NCBI RefSeq assembly: GCF_003855095.1
Contig: NZ_CP033972.1
Coordinates: 3,286,001-3,350,000, forward strand
DNA from: Gordonia insulae
GTDB lineage: Bacteria > Actinomycetota > Actinomycetes > Mycobacteriales > Mycobacteriaceae
Direction of reading: 5' to 3'
DNA: 64,000 nucleotides
The notes under the pieces were generated by a model. It was given only the letters and a program-made list of their open reading frames with translations. It searched no databases and was not told where the DNA came from. A program made the translations under genes and the position numbers. Positions 52,133 through 60,859 of the stretch are shown piece after piece; within the stretch, counting starts at the first letter, position 1, and each line of letters begins with the position of its first letter.

Positions 52133-53395
52133 ATGTCCAGATGGCGCATGCTCGTCACCGGCGCAACCGTCGCCGCGCTCGCCGTCACCGGCACTGCGCT
52201 CGTGTCCGCCCCGGCGCACGCGTCGATCTGCAGCGCGGTCGGGTTCCACGGCGGCGACGTCGGCAGCACCGGCAGTTCCGGGTCCAGCGACATCGGCCTC
52301 GGCAGTATGGACTTCGGCAGCTACCGTGCCGATGGCAAGAAGCCACAGGGTCCGCTGGTCAAGCTGCGCGGGGCGAGCACGGCGATCCAGTGGGTCACCG
52401 GACCACGCAGCCCCAACCGCACCGACCGGCGGTTCTCCATCACCTCCACCGATGTCGGCGTGCCGTGGGACAACGGTTCCGGCCAGGTGCTGATGGCATT
52501 CGGCGACACCTGGGGCAAATGCGCCGGGCAGATGGTGTGGCGCCACAACACGATGCTGCGCAGCAACGGCGCCGCGAACCTCGACAAGGGGATCACCTTC
52601 CCGAACGCCATTCCGGGTTCGATCCGCTCGGGCGCCTCGGTCACCCCGCAGCATCCGACGTTCGCGCAGCCGATGCTCAACGCGATCGCGGTCCGCAACA
52701 CCGAGGTGGGCAAGATCCCGACCGGCGGCATCTCGATCAACGGCGTGCAGTTCATGAGCTACATGTCGATCCACAAATGGGCCGGACCAGGCCGGTGGGT
52801 GACGAACTACTCGGCGATCGCCGTCTCCCGCGACAACGGGCAGACCTGGGCGACCGACAACAGCACCATCCGGGCGAATCTCGAACTGACCGTGCCCGGT
52901 GTCAGTCAGATCGCCCAGGGCCACGGCCGATTCCAGATGGGCGCGTTCCTGCGGTCCGGCGGCTACATCTACCAGTACGGCACGCCCAACGGGAGATTCG
53001 GTGCCGCCTTCATCTCGCGCGTGCGGCCCGCAGGCATCCTGAATCTGAACAGCTACGAGTACTACCGCGGGGGCGGGGCATGGTCGCCGCGCCCGGTCGA
53101 CGCCGCGCCCATCGTGCGCCAGCCGGTCAGCGAGATGTCGGTGGCCTACAACAACTATCTCGGCAAGTACGTGATGCTGACCGAGAACGCCGGCAGCATC
53201 ATGCTGCGCACCTCGCCGACACCGGTCGGGCCGTGGAGTGGCGCCAAGGTGATCGTCCCGGCCGCGCAGACTCAAGGCCTGTATGCGCCCTACATCCACC
53301 CGCGATCGACCGGTCAGAACCTCTACTTCGTCGCGTCACGCTGGGACGACTACAACGTGATGCTGATCAAGACGGATTTGGCGAAGGTCCGCTGA
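52133..53395 (+). CDS. Secreted DUF4185-domain protein
   Basis: 420 residues with a signal peptide at 1-30 (cleavage after AHA). The mature part is a beta-propeller-like DUF4185 domain: repeated blades with FGDTWGK, PNGRFGAAFISRV, MSVAYNNYLGKYVML, and YAPYIHPRS near the end, similar to glycoside-hydrolase propellers (family 43-like). Found widely in mycobacteria and gordoniae. Activity and substrate unknown; an arabinan or polysaccharide-related role is plausible. Single-gene unit. Confidence 0.85.
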   Translation: MSRWRMLVTGATVAALAVTGTALVSAPAHASICSAVGFHGGDVGSTGSSGSSDIGLGSMDFGSYRADGKKPQGPLVKLRGASTAIQWVTGPRSPNRTDRRFSITSTDVGVPWDNGSGQVLMAFGDTWGKCAGQMVWRHNTMLRSNGAANLDKGITFPNAIPGSIRSGASVTPQHPTFAQPMLNAIAVRNTEVGKIPTGGISINGVQFMSYMSIHKWAGPGRWVTNYSAIAVSRDNGQTWATDNSTIRANLELTVPGVSQIAQGHGRFQMGAFLRSGGYIYQYGTPNGRFGAAFISRVRPAGILNLNSYEYYRGGGAWSPRPVDAAPIVRQPVSEMSVAYNNYLGKYVMLTENAGSIMLRTSPTPVGPWSGAKVIVPAAQTQGLYAPYIHPRSTGQNLYFVASRWDDYNVMLIKTDLAKVR

Positions 53396-53501
53396 CCTGC
53401 GGACCGATGATTTCGCGCGGCCACCCCGATCAGCGGCGTAACGTCGGGTAGAGGATCGATCCGCACCACGCACGAGCGCCACGCTCAGTGAGGAGTGATC
53501 A

Positions 53502-53690
53502 ATGAGTCAGCCGGTCCCACCCCCACCGCCGCCTCCGGAACCTGTGCCCGCGCCGGAACCCATCCCGGAGCCGCCACCCGAGCCGCCCATTCCCGTACCG
53601 GAGCCGGAGCCGATTCCGCAGCCCGGTCAGCCGAGTCCGAATCCCGTTCCACCCCAGCCCGATCCGCCGCCGCGGCCGACGGTCATCTGA
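53502..53690 (+). CDS. 62-aa proline/glutamate repeat mini-protein
   Basis: A small gene with a good ribosome site (GAGGAGTGATCA before ATG). About half of its residues are proline, in PEP/PIPEP-type patterns, with no hydrophobic or charged domain otherwise. It has no cysteine or signal peptide. It may be a structural spacer or a linker for an interaction partner. It lies between the DUF4185 gene (106 bp upstream) and the DUF1697 gene. No homologue can be named. Confidence 0.65.
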   Translation: MSQPVPPPPPPPEPVPAPEPIPEPPPEPPIPVPEPEPIPQPGQPSPNPVPPQPDPPPRPTVI

Positions 53691-53724
53691 CCCGGCGCAC
53701 AGCACTCGACGAACGAGGAGAACG

Positions 53725-54258
53725 TTGCCGCGACGAATCGTGCTGATCCGGGCGATCAACGTCGGCGGCGCCAAGCTCCCCATGGCAGATCTGCGTGCCA
53801 TGGCCGAGGAACTCGGCGCCACCGACGTGTCCACCTACATCGCATCGGGCAATCTGTTGTGTGAACCCCCGGGCGCGCCAGGCACATTCGATCGTGCCCT
53901 CGAGGCCGCCATCACCGAACGGTTCGGGTATGAGCGTGAGGTCATCAGTCGTTCCCGGGACGAGCTTGCGACCGCGCTGCAGGCCCATCCGTTCGACGTC
54001 GTCGAACCGCGGTTCTCCTACGTCTACTGCCTCACCGGAAAACCCGCCGCCGCCAAGGTCACCGACTTCGCGACGCGCGACTTCGGCGACGACGAACTGC
54101 AGGTCATCGGGAAGGATCTGCACATCCGCTACGCCGGTGGCGCCGGGGTGTCCAAGCTGACCGCCCCCGTCATCGCCAAAGGTCTTGGCGTGCAAGGCAC
54201 CGGGCGCAATCTCACCACGATCCGCAAGTTGATCGACCTCGCCGACGCCGACACCTGA
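53725..54258 (+). CDS. DUF1697-domain protein
   Basis: 177 residues. Signature segments: LIRAINVGGAKLPMADLRAM at the start, TYIASGNLL, and RNLTTIRKLIDLA at the end. The DUF1697 fold is a small alpha/beta cytoplasmic protein of unknown role. The start is probably the TTG at 53725, with GAGGAG 4 nt upstream. It is 34 bp after the proline-rich mini-gene and converges with the chloride-channel gene. Confidence 0.85.
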   Translation: MPRRIVLIRAINVGGAKLPMADLRAMAEELGATDVSTYIASGNLLCEPPGAPGTFDRALEAAITERFGYEREVISRSRDELATALQAHPFDVVEPRFSYVYCLTGKPAAAKVTDFATRDFGDDELQVIGKDLHIRYAGGAGVSKLTAPVIAKGLGVQGTGRNLTTIRKLIDLADADT

Positions 54259-54273
54259 GGAGAACGTGGTCGG

Positions 54274-55653
54274 TCAGGTCGACGTCGGCGGGTCATCGGC
54301 GGCCTGCTGCCGCTGCAGCATCCGGACCCGAAGCGCGTCGTAGATCGGCTGCGAACGCAGCAACGAGGCCACCACGACCGCCATCGCCCCAGCCATCAGC
54401 ATCGGAATCGTGACGGTGGTGATCGCGGTCATCTCGATGACGAGCACCAATCCGGTGAACGGCGCCCGGACGATCGCGGCGAACAGCGTCGACATCCCGA
54501 CGAGCGCGAACGCGATGGTCAGATCCGTGTGCAATCCCGGCACCACGACCTCGGTGATCCGACCCGCGATGAGCCCCATCAGGGCGCCCAGCGCCAGGAT
54601 CGGTGCGAAGATTCCGCCCGGGGTGCCTGCGGCGTAGGACACCGGACCCGCGACGAAACGCACCGCGACATAGAGGATGACGATCGGCAGTGCGAAGCGC
54701 TGGCCGGCCAGGATGAGATCGGCGACCGAGTCGCCGCCGCCGACGACGACCGGCTCGGCGAAGAGCAGCAGACCCACGACCCCACCGATGACACCTGCCT
54801 TCACCGTTGCCGGTACCCGGCGGATCATGTCGAAACCGTCGAGGCACAGCAGGATCAGCTTGTTGTAGTACACGCCGAGCACCCCGACGACGACACCGAA
54901 GACGGCGAAGATCGGGAGCGTGGTCAGCGAGGGGGTGTCGACCGAGACCACGTCGGTGAAGTCCCGCTCGTTCCCCAGGACCAGTCGACTCGCGCCGACC
55001 CCGATGGCCACCGCGACCATCGTCACGATCGCCTCACGCGTCCGAAAGGTCTTCGTCACCTCCTCGAAGATGAAGAACACCGCGCTGATCGGGGCATTGA
55101 AGGCAACGGCCAGACCGGTGCCGGACAGCACGGTCTGCAGCAGTCTGATCTCGTTCTGGGCGAGCCGTGCGAATCGCCCGGCGGCGGCACCGATCGCGGC
55201 CGCCATGTGGACCGTGGGTCCTTCGCGACCGAGCACCATCCCGGCCAGCCCCACCGAGAGCAGCCCGCCGACGAATCGTGCCGGAACCACCGACAGCGGT
55301 GGCGGATCCGATTCGCCGCGGTCGACTGCCTCGACGTGCTGGATTCCGCTGCCGGCCGCCAATGGCTGCCATCGTGCGATCGCGGCGGCCGCCGCGGCTG
55401 CCAGGGCGGAGATGACGATCGGGATGATCCAGCCCCACGCCGAATGGGCGTGCGCCCAGTCCACGATGTCGGCCCGCCACCGATCCATGTGTTCGAGGAG
55501 CCAGCGGAACGCCCCACCCACGAAGCCGGCGACGGCGCCCGCGAGCGCAGCGAGCACGAGGATGACCCACAGGGTGTGGCCGGTGAGGATGTCGTCGGTG
55601 ACCCCGGCGTGAGCGGACGGCTCATCGACGGGACCGCCGGCCTCGTCGGTCAC
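54274..55653 (-). CDS. ClC-family chloride channel or H+/Cl- antiporter
   Basis: 459 residues, about 12 membrane helices. ClC signature segments: GSGIQH (selectivity filter start), GREGPTVH (with the gating glutamate, which suggests an antiporter rather than a channel), and GTPGGIFAPIL. No cytoplasmic CBS domains, the C-terminus ends soon after the last helix. It moves chloride (or fluoride-like anions less likely) across the membrane. Start GTG 55653 with GAAGGG before it. Downstream on the opposite strand is DUF1697. Confidence 0.92.
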   Translation of the reverse strand: MTDEAGGPVDEPSAHAGVTDDILTGHTLWVILVLAALAGAVAGFVGGAFRWLLEHMDRWRADIVDWAHAHSAWGWIIPIVISALAAAAAAAIARWQPLAAGSGIQHVEAVDRGESDPPPLSVVPARFVGGLLSVGLAGMVLGREGPTVHMAAAIGAAAGRFARLAQNEIRLLQTVLSGTGLAVAFNAPISAVFFIFEEVTKTFRTREAIVTMVAVAIGVGASRLVLGNERDFTDVVSVDTPSLTTLPIFAVFGVVVGVLGVYYNKLILLCLDGFDMIRRVPATVKAGVIGGVVGLLLFAEPVVVGGGDSVADLILAGQRFALPIVILYVAVRFVAGPVSYAAGTPGGIFAPILALGALMGLIAGRITEVVVPGLHTDLTIAFALVGMSTLFAAIVRAPFTGLVLVIEMTAITTVTIPMLMAGAMAVVVASLLRSQPIYDALRVRMLQRQQAADDPPTST

Positions 55654-55678
55654 CGTCGGCGCCCTTCACGGTGCGCGG

Positions 55679-56167
55679 TCATGCGCGCGTGAGCGCCGAC
55701 GTCACCTTCTCGATGTCGTCGATCTGGACCTCTTTCGGCGCCTCCCACAGTTTCTTGGGGAGTTCCTCGAGGACCCGTACGGCCGCCTCCGCCGACGACA
55801 GGCGGGCGACCTTCTCCTCGCCCTCGGACATCTCGGCCACGGCGATCAGTTTGTCGTCGAGGTCGAAGACGGCGTCGTCGAGGCGATCACGCACGGCGAC
55901 GACGTCCGGGTCGTGTGGGATGGCCGGATTGGCATGCACATCGGCGATCGCGTAGCGGATTCGCTGATGGAGCAGGGCTTCCTTCGACGTCGCGGTCGTC
56001 CAATCGGCGGGCGCGCGCCCCGGCTTGCCGGGGACGAGGTCGGTCGAACGCGCGAACTTCTTCACCCGCTTGTCCGAATCCCAGGCGAACCATGCCGCGC
56101 CGCCCAGGATGAACAGCGCCACCACGATGGTGACCACGATGACGATGATTGCGATCACGCCGGTCAC
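55679..56167 (-). CDS. Membrane-anchored protein of unknown function
   Basis: 162 residues. One N-terminal helix (residues 3-27: IAIIVIVVTIVVALFILGG) then a soluble, mostly helical acidic domain with DRLDDAVFDLDDKL and a C-terminal helix. No named family. The start is either GTG 56167 or GTG 56158. It is 25 bp upstream of the ClC gene on the same strand, so the two may be co-transcribed. Confidence 0.75.
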   Translation of the reverse strand: MTGVIAIIVIVVTIVVALFILGGAAWFAWDSDKRVKKFARSTDLVPGKPGRAPADWTTATSKEALLHQRIRYAIADVHANPAIPHDPDVVAVRDRLDDAVFDLDDKLIAVAEMSEGEEKVARLSSAEAAVRVLEELPKKLWEAPKEVQIDDIEKVTSALTRA

Positions 56168-56231
56168 CTCGTCTCTGCGATTGTCGGCTGTGCCATGCCT
56201 CGACCTTAGCCGCCGCCCTCCGCGTGACCGG

Positions 56232-56762
56232 TCAGCGACGTGGCACCTGGCAGTAGCGCTGCACCGGCAGCCACGGGCCGAGCGACCCCAGGTCCGGCAG
56301 ACTGCTGCTGGTGGTCAGGTAGCGGTTCTGCACTGCCAACGTCGCACCGAGGAATCCGCCTCGCAGGCCCCAGAATTCGACGAGATGACCCACTTCGAGA
56401 CGTGCCCGCCGATTGCCGGTCCACACACTCGCGCCACCGAACTGCACCGGCTTGCTCGGCAGGACCTGTTGCCAGCCTGACCATCTGGTGCCCGCGAGCG
56501 GCACCGAGCGCCCGTTGATCAGGCGCACCACCCGAGTGCGGATGTTGGCGCCTGCTCTCGGTGACAGAACCGTGAATCCGGTGTCCCGCGCGGTGAGTCC
56601 GTTGGGTGAGACGCGGCAATCGGCCTGCTTCGCCAGCAGCACCTGACCGGTCTGACCACGTTTGATGTCGATCTGGGCGTCGGCCACCGATCCCGCGGCG
56701 AGCACCGTCGCGAGCAGCACGCCGACCGTGATGAGCAGGGCTCGGCATCGAGAGTTGTTCAT
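56232..56762 (-). CDS. Secreted protein of unknown function
   Basis: 176 residues with a signal peptide at 1-29 (cleavage after ADA). The mature part has two cysteines (one in QADCRVS, one in RYCQVP) that could form a disulfide, and many basic residues. No domain recognised. It sits alone between the membrane protein and the MarR gene, all on the minus strand. Confidence 0.72.
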   Translation of the reverse strand: MNNSRCRALLITVGVLLATVLAAGSVADAQIDIKRGQTGQVLLAKQADCRVSPNGLTARDTGFTVLSPRAGANIRTRVVRLINGRSVPLAGTRWSGWQQVLPSKPVQFGGASVWTGNRRARLEVGHLVEFWGLRGGFLGATLAVQNRYLTTSSSLPDLGSLGPWLPVQRYCQVPRR

Positions 56763-56861
56763 GATTCGCCTCCTCGGGGCGACCCGACGACAACTACTTC
56801 GACGCTAACACCGCCGGCCTGCCCGCGGGAGATCTCTCGACGACGATTCGACTCGGTCCGG

Positions 56862-57329
56862 TCACGGTTCGGCGGACTCCGCGCGCAACGCTGCCGCGTT
56901 GACCCGGGTCAGCACCGAGTGCAGTTCTTCGAGGTCAGACATGTCCACCCCGAGCGCGGCCACCACGGCCGGCGGGATGTCGAGCGCCTGGGTGCGCAGT
57001 TCGCGCCCTGCATCGGTCAGCGCGATGTCGACGTTGCGTTCATCGTCGCCGCGACGGCTGCGGACCACCAGGCCGGCCGCCTCGAGCCGCTTCAACAACG
57101 GCGACAACGTGGCCGAATCGAGTTGCAGCACATGACCGATCTCCTTGACGGCACGCGGCGAGGTCTCCCACAGGGCCAGCATCACGAGGTATTGCGGATG
57201 TGTCAGGCCGAGCGGTTCGAGGAGTCGGCGATAGATCTTGAGGACCGAGCGGTTGGCGACGGCGAGGGCGAAGCACACCTGACGTTCGAGCAGCAACGGA
57301 TTCTCGTCGATCGTCGCTCCGTCGCTCAT
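56862..57329 (-). CDS. OhrR/MarR-family organic-peroxide-sensing regulator
   Basis: 155 residues. OhrR-type start LERQVCFAL places the redox-sensing Cys19; the winged helix follows with LTHPQYLVMLALWE and QLDSATLSPLLKRLEAAGLV. OhrR proteins repress an organic hydroperoxide resistance gene (ohr) and are released when Cys19 is oxidised. No ohr gene lies next to it in this window, which is unusual, so the target is elsewhere or different. Confidence 0.88.
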   Translation of the reverse strand: MSDGATIDENPLLLERQVCFALAVANRSVLKIYRRLLEPLGLTHPQYLVMLALWETSPRAVKEIGHVLQLDSATLSPLLKRLEAAGLVVRSRRGDDERNVDIALTDAGRELRTQALDIPPAVVAALGVDMSDLEELHSVLTRVNAAALRAESAEP

Positions 57330-57408
57330 TCGCCTCTCCTCTCGACCGCACGTACTACTCAGAGTCTAGAGGTGTTCGATCGTGCGCGATCGTTTCGCTC
57401 CCGCCGCC

Positions 57409-57786
57409 TCAGCTGCTCGGCGTCTGGAACTCTGGTTGGTCGATGATCCGCACCCAGGATCCGTCGTCCCGGCGGGCGACGACCTGTGCGCGCGCCCCGG
57501 CACCGTCGCGAGGCGGTGTGGAGGTCAGCGCCAGGTCATCGCCGAAGAACAGCGTCGGCAGTGGGGTTTCCGCGACGAATGTCGGGTTGTGGGCCAACAC
57601 CGATGCCCACAGTTCGCGGATCGCCGCACGGCCTCGCGTGACCTCGCCGGGTGGATAGGCCATCACGGCGTCCGGGTGATAGAGCGAGGCCACCGCGTCG
57701 GCATCGCCGGCGTTCGAGAACTCGACGAAGAGTCGGGTGATGTCCTCGGGAGTGGTGGCCCTGTCGGGGGTGTGGTTCTCGGACAT
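57409..57786 (-). CDS. SnoaL-like/DUF4440 family protein
   Basis: 125 residues from ATG 57786, with GGAGGAGACA before it. NTF2-like alpha+beta barrel: PEDITRLFVEFSNAGDADAVASLYHPDAVM is the typical N-terminal helix and the FVAE/LTS strands follow. Such small proteins are isomerases, hydratases or ligand-binding modules. It is divergent from a LysR-type regulator, which probably controls it. Confidence 0.82.
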   Translation of the reverse strand: MSENHTPDRATTPEDITRLFVEFSNAGDADAVASLYHPDAVMAYPPGEVTRGRAAIRELWASVLAHNPTFVAETPLPTLFFGDDLALTSTPPRDGAGARAQVVARRDDGSWVRIIDQPEFQTPSS

Positions 57787-57850
57787 TGTCTCCTCCTGGA
57801 TCTCCGGTGGTCGTGTATCCACCGTCGCGCCGATCGACGAAGAAGTCCAA

Positions 57851-57867
57851 CTGATCTTATCTATCAG
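57851..57867. promoter_or_regulatory. LysR-type operator (T-N11-A)
   Basis: CTGAT and ATCAG arms separated by 7 bp form the T-N11-A pattern in the 98-bp region between the divergent SnoaL and LysR genes. AT-rich for this genome. Confidence 0.55.
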
Positions 57868-57884
57868 TACTATCATTCTTGCTT

Positions 57885-58796
57885 ATGGAATTGCGTCAGC
57901 TCGAGTACTTCGTCGCGGTCGCCGCCGAATCCGGTTTCACGACCGCCGCGGCGCGCGTGCAGACCACCCAGCCCAACATCAGCGCACAGGTCCGCGCCCT
58001 CGAACGCGAACTCGGCGCCACTCTGTTCGACCGGTCCGGCCGGCGGGTGAACCTGACCGAAGCCGGTCGTGCCGCACTGCCGGCCGCTCGCGATGCGCTC
58101 GCGGCGGCCGAGTCGGTGAGACAGGCGGTGGCCGACGTCAACCAGGTGTTGCGCGGCAACCTGTCGGTGGGGATGGTCGACGGGTGCACGGTCCGGCCGC
58201 TGTTCGCCACGCTCGGCCGGTTCCGCGACCGCCATCCCGGCGTCGGCCTGTCACTGATCGAAGGGGCGTCGGACGGGCTCGTCGGTCGCGTGCTGCGCGG
58301 CGAGATCGATGTCGCGCTCACGGGGTACGCCGGCGATCTGCCCGACGGCGTGGACGAACTGTGCGTCGTGCGTGAACGGGTGGTCGCGGCCTTGCCGATC
58401 GGCCATCGACTGTGCTCGAAAAATACTGTGTCCCTTCGCGATCTGGGTAAGGAACCGTTGGTGGGCCTGCCGCGCGGTGCCGGCATCCGAACCGCATTCG
58501 ACCGCGGCGCGGGTGACCTGAGAATGTCGTTGGAGGCGTCGTCACCGGATGCGGTCGTCGAACTCGTCGCCGGCGGCCTGGGTATCGGCGTGCTCAGCGA
58601 GTCCATCGTCGCCGACCGCGCCGACGTCGTGGTCGGCCGTCCGATCCGCGGGGTGGACGATCCGGCGTCACTGGGGTTCGTGTGGCGCGCCCCCGCCGGT
58701 CCTGCGGTGCAGTCCTTCCTCGACCTCGCCCGCACGGAGTTCGGGTTCGACGTCCCCGTCACCTCGCGTGCCCCGGTCGATCAGGCCGTGTCCTGA
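57885..58796 (+). CDS. LysR-family transcriptional regulator
   Basis: 303 residues from ATG 57885. N-terminal winged helix MELRQLEYFVAVAAE, recognition helix TTQPNISAQVRALERELG, then a periplasmic-binding-type effector domain from about residue 90. It faces the SnoaL-like gene with a T-N11-A site between (57851-57867), the classic LysR layout. The effector is unknown. Its 3' end overlaps the convergent membrane-protein gene by 16 nt. Confidence 0.92.
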   Translation: MELRQLEYFVAVAAESGFTTAAARVQTTQPNISAQVRALERELGATLFDRSGRRVNLTEAGRAALPAARDALAAAESVRQAVADVNQVLRGNLSVGMVDGCTVRPLFATLGRFRDRHPGVGLSLIEGASDGLVGRVLRGEIDVALTGYAGDLPDGVDELCVVRERVVAALPIGHRLCSKNTVSLRDLGKEPLVGLPRGAGIRTAFDRGAGDLRMSLEASSPDAVVELVAGGLGIGVLSESIVADRADVVVGRPIRGVDDPASLGFVWRAPAGPAVQSFLDLARTEFGFDVPVTSRAPVDQAVS

Positions 58797-59563
58797 ACCG
58801 CGCCGGAGGCGCCCTGATCCGTGCCTGCGGCAACCTGATCCGGGCCGGTCGGCCGGCCCGCGACGAGGTCCTCGACGTCGAGTCCCCATGATCCGTAGCG
58901 GGCGTCGAACGTCGTCGCTCGTTGCGTGGCGCGGGCGAGCTTCTCCGGCGAGTAGCGCTTGCGTGCCCACCGCGACCGCGGGCGTGCGAGCCGTATCGCG
59001 CCGATCCAGGCGACGGGCGCGATGAAGGCGCCGATGGCCGCCGTCGAGTACTTGCCCTTCGCAACGCAGATCAGCAGGCAGGCAATGGCGATCGGCAGGT
59101 TCACCGACAGCACCAGGGGTCCGATCGAGACCTTGTCGCTGTCATCGGACTGCAGCGGGTTGACCCCGAGTACCGACAATCCCAGTGCGGCGATGGTGAG
59201 GCAGACGACCTGCACCGAGAGTTGTCCCTCCCTCGCCCAGTAGACGTCCTGCATGTGCAGGATGAGCGCGAACTCGTCGAGCACCAGCGACGTCCCGATG
59301 CCGATGAACACGGCACTGATCTCCGCGCCCGGCGACGACCCGTTGACGGCTACCGACACGAAGGCTCCGCCGACGGTCAGGATGATGCCGGGAACCGCGT
59401 GGTGGATGTGCACACCGCCGCGCACATTGTTCTTGAACGGGCCTTTGCCGGCGCGGATCAGCCGGGTGATCAGACGTGTGACGAGAAACGTCACCACGAA
59501 GGACAGGAAGAGCAGGAACAACGGCAGCCGCGCACCGGTGATGTCGGCCATGTCGATACGCAT
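58781..59563 (-). CDS. Integral membrane protein of unknown function
   Basis: 260 residues with about five membrane helices in the first 190 (for example residues 13-35, 56-75, 82-100). HIHHAVPGIIL and a membrane Asp/Glu pair (LDEFALILHM, VYWAREG) are conserved-looking. After the last helix a basic stretch (ARPRSRWARKRYSPEKL) and a Gly/Thr-rich tail follow. Known only as a conserved actinobacterial membrane protein. It is 18 bp downstream of the CoA-binding gene on the same strand. Confidence 0.78.
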   Translation of the reverse strand: MRIDMADITGARLPLFLLFLSFVVTFLVTRLITRLIRAGKGPFKNNVRGGVHIHHAVPGIILTVGGAFVSVAVNGSSPGAEISAVFIGIGTSLVLDEFALILHMQDVYWAREGQLSVQVVCLTIAALGLSVLGVNPLQSDDSDKVSIGPLVLSVNLPIAIACLLICVAKGKYSTAAIGAFIAPVAWIGAIRLARPRSRWARKRYSPEKLARATQRATTFDARYGSWGLDVEDLVAGRPTGPDQVAAGTDQGASGAVQDTA

Positions 59564-59581
59564 TGCGATTCTCGGCGCGGG

Positions 59582-60004
59582 TCAGGACCTGGGCGCGGTG
59601 AGGCCGGTGCGGCGTTGCTCGATGATCAGGCAACGGTCCTCGACGTAGAGCAACCCTGCGTCCTCGGCGATCGCGCGGGCCTCGTCGGATTCGATACCCA
59701 GTTGCAGCCAGAGCGCGGTCGCACCCGCCGCCACGGCCTGCCGCGCGACCTCCGGCGCATCCTCGGACGGCCGGAACACGTCGACCAGACCGACCTGCTC
59801 GGGTACATCGGCGAGGGTGCGGTAGACCTTCTCGCCCACGATCTCGTCAGCATGCGGGTTCACCGGGATGATCCGCCAGCCGTGCTCGGCCATATAGGCG
59901 GGCACCTCGTTGGCGGCCTTCGACGGATTGGCGCTGGCACCGACAACGGTGATCGTGTCGTAGGTACGCAGGATCTGTTCGACGACCTCGTCGGTTGTGC
60001 TCAT
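59582..60004 (-). CDS. CoA-binding domain protein
   Basis: 140 residues from ATG 60004. Rossmann-like CoA-binding fold with TVVGASANPSKAANEVPAYM, IIPVNPHADEIVGEKVY, VDVFRPSEDAPEV and a final LYVEDRCLIIE, as in the YccU family. These small proteins bind CoA or another nucleotide; function unknown. Leaderless start behind the -10 box at 60012-60017. Upstream of the integral membrane gene. Confidence 0.88.
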   Translation of the reverse strand: MSTTDEVVEQILRTYDTITVVGASANPSKAANEVPAYMAEHGWRIIPVNPHADEIVGEKVYRTLADVPEQVGLVDVFRPSEDAPEVARQAVAAGATALWLQLGIESDEARAIAEDAGLLYVEDRCLIIEQRRTGLTAPRS

Positions 60005-60011
60005 GCGGTCG

Positions 60012-60017
60012 AGTCTA
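60012..60017 (-). promoter_or_regulatory. -10 box of the CoA-binding gene (leaderless)
   Basis: TAGACT on the minus strand, 7 nt before ATG 60004. Confidence 0.55.
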
Positions 60018-60076
60018 GGGCGGGGTCCGCCACCCCGCCGACGTCTCGGCATCGCCGACAAGGCACTCTCGACGGA

Positions 60077-60859
60077 GTGACCACCTGGGAACTGCTCGCC
60101 GTGCTCGTCGCCGGCGTCGGAGCGGGAGCCATCAACGCCGTGGTCGGCAGTGGCACGCTCATCACCTTCCCCACCCTCGTCGCGTTCGGCGTCCCGCCGG
60201 TGAGTGCCACGATGTCCAACGCGATCGGCCTGGTTGCCGGCGGCGTGTCCGGGACCTGGGGCTATCGTCGCGAGCTGCGAGGTCAGTGGCCGCAGCTGCG
60301 GTGGCAGATCCCGTCGTCGTTCGTCGGTGCGATTCTCGGGTGCTGGCTGCTGTTACACCTCCCCGAGACGGTGTTCGAGGCGATCGTGCCGGTGCTGTTG
60401 GTCGCCGCGTTGATCTTGGTCGTGGCGCAACCGCGGATCCAGAAGTGGGTCGGCCATCGATCCGTCGGGCCGACGGGCGAGACACCGTCGCTGAGTCCGG
60501 CGCGGATCGCGGCGATGATGGCCGGCACGTTCGCGGTCGGCGTGTACGGCGGCTACTTCACTGCCGCGCAGGGCATTCTGCTGATGGGCGTCCTCGGGGT
60601 GATCGTGCCGGACAACATCCAGCGGATGAACGCGGCGAAGAACCTGCTGTCGCTGGTGGTCAACGTCGTCGCAGCCGTCACCTACACGCTGGTCGCCTTC
60701 GACCGGATCAACTGGACGGTCGCCGCACTGATCGCCGTCGGCTCGCTGTTCGGCGGCGTCATCGGCGCCCGCTACGGTCGGCGACTCTCGCCGGCCGCGC
60801 TGCGTGCCGTGATCGTCGTGGTCGGCCTCATCGGCTTGTGGCGGCTTCTGACCGCGTGA
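60077..60859 (+). CDS. TauE/SafE-family sulfite exporter-like membrane protein
   Basis: 260 residues from GTG 60077 with about eight membrane helices. The N-terminal NAVVGSGTLITFPTL and the mid-protein GVYGGYFTAAQGILLM are the duplicated signature of the TauE/SafE/YfcA family, which exports sulfite or sulfur-containing organic anions. Substrate not known here. Divergent from the CoA-binding gene. Confidence 0.9.
   Translation: MTTWELLAVLVAGVGAGAINAVVGSGTLITFPTLVAFGVPPVSATMSNAIGLVAGGVSGTWGYRRELRGQWPQLRWQIPSSFVGAILGCWLLLHLPETVFEAIVPVLLVAALILVVAQPRIQKWVGHRSVGPTGETPSLSPARIAAMMAGTFAVGVYGGYFTAAQGILLMGVLGVIVPDNIQRMNAAKNLLSLVVNVVAAVTYTLVAFDRINWTVAALIAVGSLFGGVIGARYGRRLSPAALRAVIVVVGLIGLWRLLTA

Noticed and set aside
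50834..53299. 821-codon minus-strand open frame opposite the citrate synthase and DUF4185 genes
   Set aside because: A GC-rich antisense shadow: both plus-strand genes have clear family motifs, and the minus product is Arg/Gly/Asp-rich without domains.
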